DNA of 64,000 nucleotides from NCBI GenBank assembly GCA_013822735.1, contig PNKZ01000004.1, positions 248,001-312,000 on the forward strand, written 5' to 3'. Below are positions 60,457 through 64,000 of the stretch, piece after piece. The notes beneath the pieces were generated by a model. The model saw only the letters and a list, made by a program, of their open reading frames with translations. It did not search any database and was not told the DNA's origin. Position numbers and translations under genes: made by a program. The first letter of the stretch is position 1. Each line of letters opens with the position of its first letter. This DNA comes from Pirellula sp. Its GTDB lineage: Bacteria; Planctomycetota; Planctomycetia; Pirellulales; PNKZ01.

Positions 60457-61572
60457 ATGCGGCGACGCGCGTTCTTAAAGTCGAACCTAGGGCACCTTGT
60501 GGCCTGCGCCTCGATCACGGCCGGACCGCGGTCGTTATTTACGGCAGGCCCGGCTCGCGGCGACGATAGACCTGCCGCAACAAGCAAGATCAAGATCGGG
60601 CAAATCGGCACCGGTCACGCACATGCCGGAGGCAAATTTGCGGCGGTGCGAGGGCTCAACGAGCTTTACGACTTAGTGGGAATCGTCGAAGCCGACGACG
60701 ACCTGCGCGCTAGGGCCGAGAAGAGTTCGACCTACGCCGATGCTGCATGGCTGACCGAAGAACAACTCCTCGCGACGCCGGAACTCGCGGCCGTCGTGGT
60801 CGAAACGCCTATGACCGATTCCGCCGCGGCCGCAAGCCGCGCCATTGCGGCGGGAAAACATGTTCATCTCGACAAGCCCGGAGCGTTGCGACACGAAGAC
60901 TTCCGCACCATGCGCAACGAAGCGGAACGCCACGGCCTGACCGTGCAGATGGGCTACATGTTGCGCTACAATCCGGCGTTCATGCTGCTCTTCCGCGCGG
61001 CTCGGGAAGGCTGGTTTGGCGACGTGCTCGAAATCGACTGCTCCATGGGAAAGCTCGCCTCGGCGGAAATGCGACGCGAACTCGCGACGCTGCCTGGCTC
61101 CGGCATGTTTGAATTGGCCTGCCATATTATCGACGCGACGGTGACCGTGCTGGGCAAGCCCGAGCATACGCACGCCTTCGGCAAGCGCTCGCAATCCGAG
61201 GCCGGAGCGCTCGTCGATAATCAGTTGGCGGTACTCGAGTTCCCTCGGGCCACGGCGACGATCCGCTGCAATCACGCGGATCCGTACGGCGGTCCGCATC
61301 GGCGATTTCAACTGGTCGGTACGCGCGGCGGCATGGAGATTTCGCCGCTGGAGTCAAACAAGTTCCGACTTTGGCTCAGCGAGCCGCATGAGGAATACAA
61401 GAAGGGAGAACAGACCATCTCGCTGCCGGCGCCGCCGGGACGGTATGACTGGGAATTCGTCGACTTGGCGAAAGTCATCCGCAAAGAGAGGCCGTTGGCC
61501 TGGAACGCGGCGCACGACATCGCCGTGCATGAAACGGTGCTGCGTGCCGCAGGAATCTGGGACGACGCATAG
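60457..61572 (+). CDS. Tat-exported Gfo/Idh/MocA-family oxidoreductase
   Basis: The protein has 371 residues with a twin-arginine-type signal (MRRRAFLKSNLGHLVACASI) ending around GPARG, which suggests export with NAD(P) bound. The Rossmann domain follows with IGQIGTGHAHAGG (residues about 47-60). The conserved EKP motif is modified to HLDKPGALR. GYMLRYNPAF is family-typical, and the C-terminal GFO_IDH_MocA_C domain contains MFELACHIIDATVTVLG. Members oxidise or reduce sugars, inositols and related alcohols; planctomycetes have many Tat-secreted versions. The substrate is unknown. The gene converges on the MmgE/PrpD gene with 27 bases between stops. Confidence 0.9.
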   Translation: MRRRAFLKSNLGHLVACASITAGPRSLFTAGPARGDDRPAATSKIKIGQIGTGHAHAGGKFAAVRGLNELYDLVGIVEADDDLRARAEKSSTYADAAWLTEEQLLATPELAAVVVETPMTDSAAAASRAIAAGKHVHLDKPGALRHEDFRTMRNEAERHGLTVQMGYMLRYNPAFMLLFRAAREGWFGDVLEIDCSMGKLASAEMRRELATLPGSGMFELACHIIDATVTVLGKPEHTHAFGKRSQSEAGALVDNQLAVLEFPRATATIRCNHADPYGGPHRRFQLVGTRGGMEISPLESNKFRLWLSEPHEEYKKGEQTISLPAPPGRYDWEFVDLAKVIRKERPLAWNAAHDIAVHETVLRAAGIWDDA

Positions 61573-61599
61573 TCGTCGATAACAGACGTGCCCGGCAAG

Positions 61600-63120
61600 C
61601 TAGGTGACGCCGCGTATTTGAAAGTCGTACAGCGAGCGAACTTCCTCGGCGGACTTGCCTCGCATATTCGTGAAGCGAGTTTCCAGGGCAGCGACGTCGT
61701 CGACTCCCAACGCTGCCAGCTTGCGAAACTTGTACTGCAACAAGCTCGTTAAATTACCGCTCGCGTTGCGTGCATGCCCTTCCGGGTACATGACCAAATC
61801 GCTCGTAAGCGTACCCAGGATCGCATGCTCAATTTCGAGCGAAGTCGGAATTCCGTCGGGATAGAGCGCGTCGTATTCGGCACCACCGTGGCGAAAGTCA
61901 ATCTTCTCGATGAGCCTGCGCGTCAGCGGATGACGTAACGCGGCATCGTCGTAGTCCGCCGGCAGCAGCATCAATTCGCGCCAGCCGGCCTGGTGTTGTT
62001 CCAGGGCTTTTCGCAACAGCGTGGCGATGATGTAAACCATCGAATGGTCGGCGCTTTGTCGTGTTTGCGGATCCCGTTTGGCCGGGTCGCCGATGATGTC
62101 CAGCGCAGGCTGATAGATCGTGATGCGAACACGCCGGAGGTGTCGTTCATCGGCGAGCAATTCGGGGTGCGCGGTGAGCAACTCCATGAGCCCATGAATA
62201 GCTCCCGCCGACTGGTGCTCATAAAGGCCGAGCTTAAAGTGCATGCCGAGTACGGAGAACTCGTCGCCCGACGTCCCCAGCGACAATTCGAAGGGGCTCT
62301 CGCCACGACGGGCCGGTTTCTCGAACAAGCAGAAGATCGCTTCGGCGTTACGAAAGATATCGGCCGGGCCGACAAAGCCTGCAAGTGCGCGTTGGGCGCT
62401 CAACACGGCCGCTTCGGAACTTATGGCAGCCGACGCCCCTTTGGAATCGGAAAGCTGTTTGCCGTGGCGGATTGCCCGAAACGGGATGTAATGGGCCACG
62501 GTAAGCCCGACGGCCGATTCGAGTTGATCGACGGTGCCGCCGAGAGCCGCGCCAAAGACCAATGCCGAAGCAATCGCACCATGGACGACGTGATCGACCT
62601 TGTACGACTTTAGCGAGAAGACTTCCGCCAGTCGGCCGCGGATTTCGTCGAGCAGCAACATGGCTTTCAGGGTCCGGCGACCGTCGTAACCGGCGATCTG
62701 CGCCGCGGCAACAGCGACCGGATAGAAATCGTTGTGACCAAATTCACCCGCCGTATTGCCCCGTTGCGGGTCGTAGCCGAAGTTGGTGCCGTTGGAGTCC
62801 CATTCGCGCACGGCAGAGGAATTCGCGACGACCGCCTTCTCCGGCTTCACCAGCGTGCGACTACCGAACAACGGCACGCCGTATCGCTCTGTGTCGTTCG
62901 CGAGGTAACTAAGCGCCTCGCGTCGCAACAAGTTCGGAGCGTTTGTCCCGCAAGCCAGCGCCGAAACTCCGCACGCGATGCTGTCGAGATGAAACTGCTC
63001 GACGCGACCATAGGCGGCATCGCTCGGCTCGGGAAACCGATCGGCCAAGAAATCAATAGCGTATTGGGCGAGGCCGCGTACTTGGTTGGTATCGCGCGGG
63101 AGAGTTAGGCGTTGATCCAT
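61600..63120 (-). CDS. MmgE/PrpD-family protein (2-methylcitrate dehydratase-like)
   Basis: I chose ATG at 63120 (MDQRLTLPRD), giving 506 residues. The frame is open to 63432, but that extension is Arg-rich and overlaps recQ. The sequence fits the MmgE/PrpD fold: LAQYAIDFLADRFPEPSDAA, ANSSAVREWDSNGTNFGYDP with conserved DxNG, AGEFGHNDFYPVAVAAAQIA, GYDGRRTLKAMLL and HAIHGLMELL-type stretches. Family members dehydrate 2-methylcitrate or related hydroxyacids, or decarboxylate cis-aconitate. No prpB or prpC is next to it, so the substrate is open. It diverges from recQ across a 176-base spacer. Confidence 0.88.
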   Translation of the reverse strand: MDQRLTLPRDTNQVRGLAQYAIDFLADRFPEPSDAAYGRVEQFHLDSIACGVSALACGTNAPNLLRREALSYLANDTERYGVPLFGSRTLVKPEKAVVANSSAVREWDSNGTNFGYDPQRGNTAGEFGHNDFYPVAVAAAQIAGYDGRRTLKAMLLLDEIRGRLAEVFSLKSYKVDHVVHGAIASALVFGAALGGTVDQLESAVGLTVAHYIPFRAIRHGKQLSDSKGASAAISSEAAVLSAQRALAGFVGPADIFRNAEAIFCLFEKPARRGESPFELSLGTSGDEFSVLGMHFKLGLYEHQSAGAIHGLMELLTAHPELLADERHLRRVRITIYQPALDIIGDPAKRDPQTRQSADHSMVYIIATLLRKALEQHQAGWRELMLLPADYDDAALRHPLTRRLIEKIDFRHGGAEYDALYPDGIPTSLEIEHAILGTLTSDLVMYPEGHARNASGNLTSLLQYKFRKLAALGVDDVAALETRFTNMRGKSAEEVRSLYDFQIRGVT

Positions 63121-63283
63121 GTTAGTGCGAAGAAAAGTACGGACCGGCGGCGATGAAGAGCGCCCATTGTAACGACGACACGGAGAATCCAAACGCCCCG
63201 GCAATGGACAATCCGCAGAGAACCCGCGACAATCAAGCGTTATACGGAATTGCCGAGAAATGCCCCGAGCCGAGGGTATAGCG

Positions 63284-63289
63284 AAGGAG
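63284..63289 (+). promoter_or_regulatory. Ribosome binding site deciding the TTG start of recQ
   Basis: AAGGAG ends seven bases before TTG at 63297. The only upstream ATG, at 63260, is out of frame with the helicase. Confidence 0.65.
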
Positions 63290-63296
63290 CGACGGG

Positions 63297-64000
63297 TTGG
63301 AAGCGCTGCAGGAAATAGTTCGCAAGGTTTGGGGCTACGACGAGTTTCGCCCGCTGCAAAGCGACGCCATCGAAGCCGTGCTAGCCGGCCGTGATTCGGT
63401 CGTCGTGCTGCCGACCGGCGGCGGCAAGTCACTTTGCTTTCAAGCTCCTGCGCTGGCGATGCCCGGCACCGCAGTGGTCGTTTCGCCGCTGATCGCTTTG
63501 ATGCACGATCAAGTGGATGCCCTCGTCGAGGCGGGCGTCGCCGCGGCCTACGTCAACAGCACGCTCTCGCCGGACGAGCGACGACGCACGGCCGACGACG
63601 TTCGCGCCGGTCGGATCAAGTTGCTGTATCTTTCTCCCGAGCGACTCACCACCGAGCGAACGCTCGATTTCCTTGAGACCATAGGGCCGTCGTTCTTTGC
63701 GATCGACGAAGCGCACTGCATCAGCGAATGGGGACACGACTTCCGACCGGAATACCGGATGCTCAGCCTTTTGAAGGAGAGATTTCCCGACACGGCCGTG
63801 CATGCCTACACGGCCACCGCCACGGAGCGCGTTCGTCGCGACATTGCCCGCGAACTGCACTTGGTGAACCCCGTCGTGCATGTCGGATCGTTCGATCGCC
63901 CCAATCTCGTCTATCGCGTCGAACGCCGTACCGATCGCATGGCGCAAATTCGCGCCGTCGTCGATCGACATCCCGACGAGTCGGGCGTGATTTATTGCAT
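63297..64000 (+). CDS. recQ: RecQ-like ATP-dependent DNA helicase (3' end cut by window edge)
   Basis: The frame is open from TTG at 63297 to the window edge, 234 codons, with a strong ribosome site in front. The protein starts LEALQEIVRKVWGYDEFRPL, the motif 0 region of RecQ (FRPLQ), followed by motif I in VVLPTGGGKSLCFQAPAL, motif Ia VSPLIALMHDQV, motif II FFAIDEAHCISEWGHDFRPE with DEAH and the aromatic loop, and motif III AYTATATERVR. The later helicase motifs, RQC zinc-binding and HRDC domains are outside the window. RecQ unwinds DNA 3' to 5' in recombination and replication repair. The product can be trusted; only full length and C-terminal domains are unseen. Confidence 0.95.
   Translation, partial: MEALQEIVRKVWGYDEFRPLQSDAIEAVLAGRDSVVVLPTGGGKSLCFQAPALAMPGTAVVVSPLIALMHDQVDALVEAGVAAAYVNSTLSPDERRRTADDVRAGRIKLLYLSPERLTTERTLDFLETIGPSFFAIDEAHCISEWGHDFRPEYRMLSLLKERFPDTAVHAYTATATERVRRDIARELHLVNPVVHVGSFDRPNLVYRVERRTDRMAQIRAVVDRHPDESGVIYC

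Noticed and set aside
63121-63432. 104-residue N-terminal extension of the MmgE/PrpD protein
   Set aside because: Arg-rich and overlapping the recQ start with its ribosome site; ATG at 63120 matches the family N-terminus.

Overview
The window is about 64 kb of bacterial chromosome with moderate to high GC. It most likely comes from a planctomycete of the Pirellulales type. I infer this from gene content: a tad pilus locus with an FHA-fused ATPase, a secreted sulfatase, a redoxin / cytochrome c / copper-monooxygenase fusion, a Tat-exported Gfo/Idh/MocA oxidoreductase, a secondary-lipid (PUFA-synthase-like) megasynthase, and many weak Shine-Dalgarno sites with GTG or TTG starts. No rRNA, integrase or plasmid gene is visible. 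One tRNA-Ser(UGA) is present.

Region 1 (1-10,349, all minus strand) is a tad/Flp pilus operon. In transcription order it encodes a CpaF/TadA ATPase, a tiny Flp-type pilin, a prepilin peptidase, a 58-residue TadE-like protein, a TadE-like protein, a TadG-like protein, a TadE-like protein with a coiled-coil tail, a membrane-anchored unknown, a CpaB-like protein, a second CpaF/TadA ATPase with an FHA domain, and a TadB protein cut by the window edge. Region 2 (10,350-12,568) has two small secreted unknowns, a perfect 13-bp inverted repeat and a doubtful decayed frame.

Region 3 (12,587-24,813, minus) is the most interesting part: a secondary-lipid cluster. A thioester reductase fused to an SCP2 domain overlaps by one base a 2761-residue synthase ordered KS, CLF-like KS, AT, ACP, ACP, C45/acyltransferase-type Ntn hydrolase, pseudo-KR, KR, DH. 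After it come a FabL-like enoyl-ACP reductase and an HHxxxDG acyltransferase. Together they could build, fully reduce, release and re-esterify a long acyl chain. The C45 domain carries the family's self-processing Cys, so the megasynthase may cut itself in two.

Region 4 (24,971-48,443) is a Wzx/Wzy exopolysaccharide locus: O-antigen ligase-like protein, BY-kinase/Wzc, WbaP-type initiating transferase, GDP-mannose dehydrogenase, three glycosyltransferases, Wzx, Wzy, an acyltransferase, two FkbM methyltransferases, a lipoprotein, a Wza-like exporter, a cobalamin radical SAM enzyme and a methyltransferase.

Region 5 (48,579-64,000) is a mix: sulfatase, a large secreted unknown, the redoxin-cytochrome-monooxygenase fusion, a palindrome-rich spacer at 54.2-54.7 kb, an OYE-family oxidoreductase divergent from an SRAP protein, an HEGGH lipoprotein, a large pseudopilin, tRNA-Ser, a Gfo/Idh/MocA oxidoreductase, an MmgE/PrpD protein and the start of recQ.
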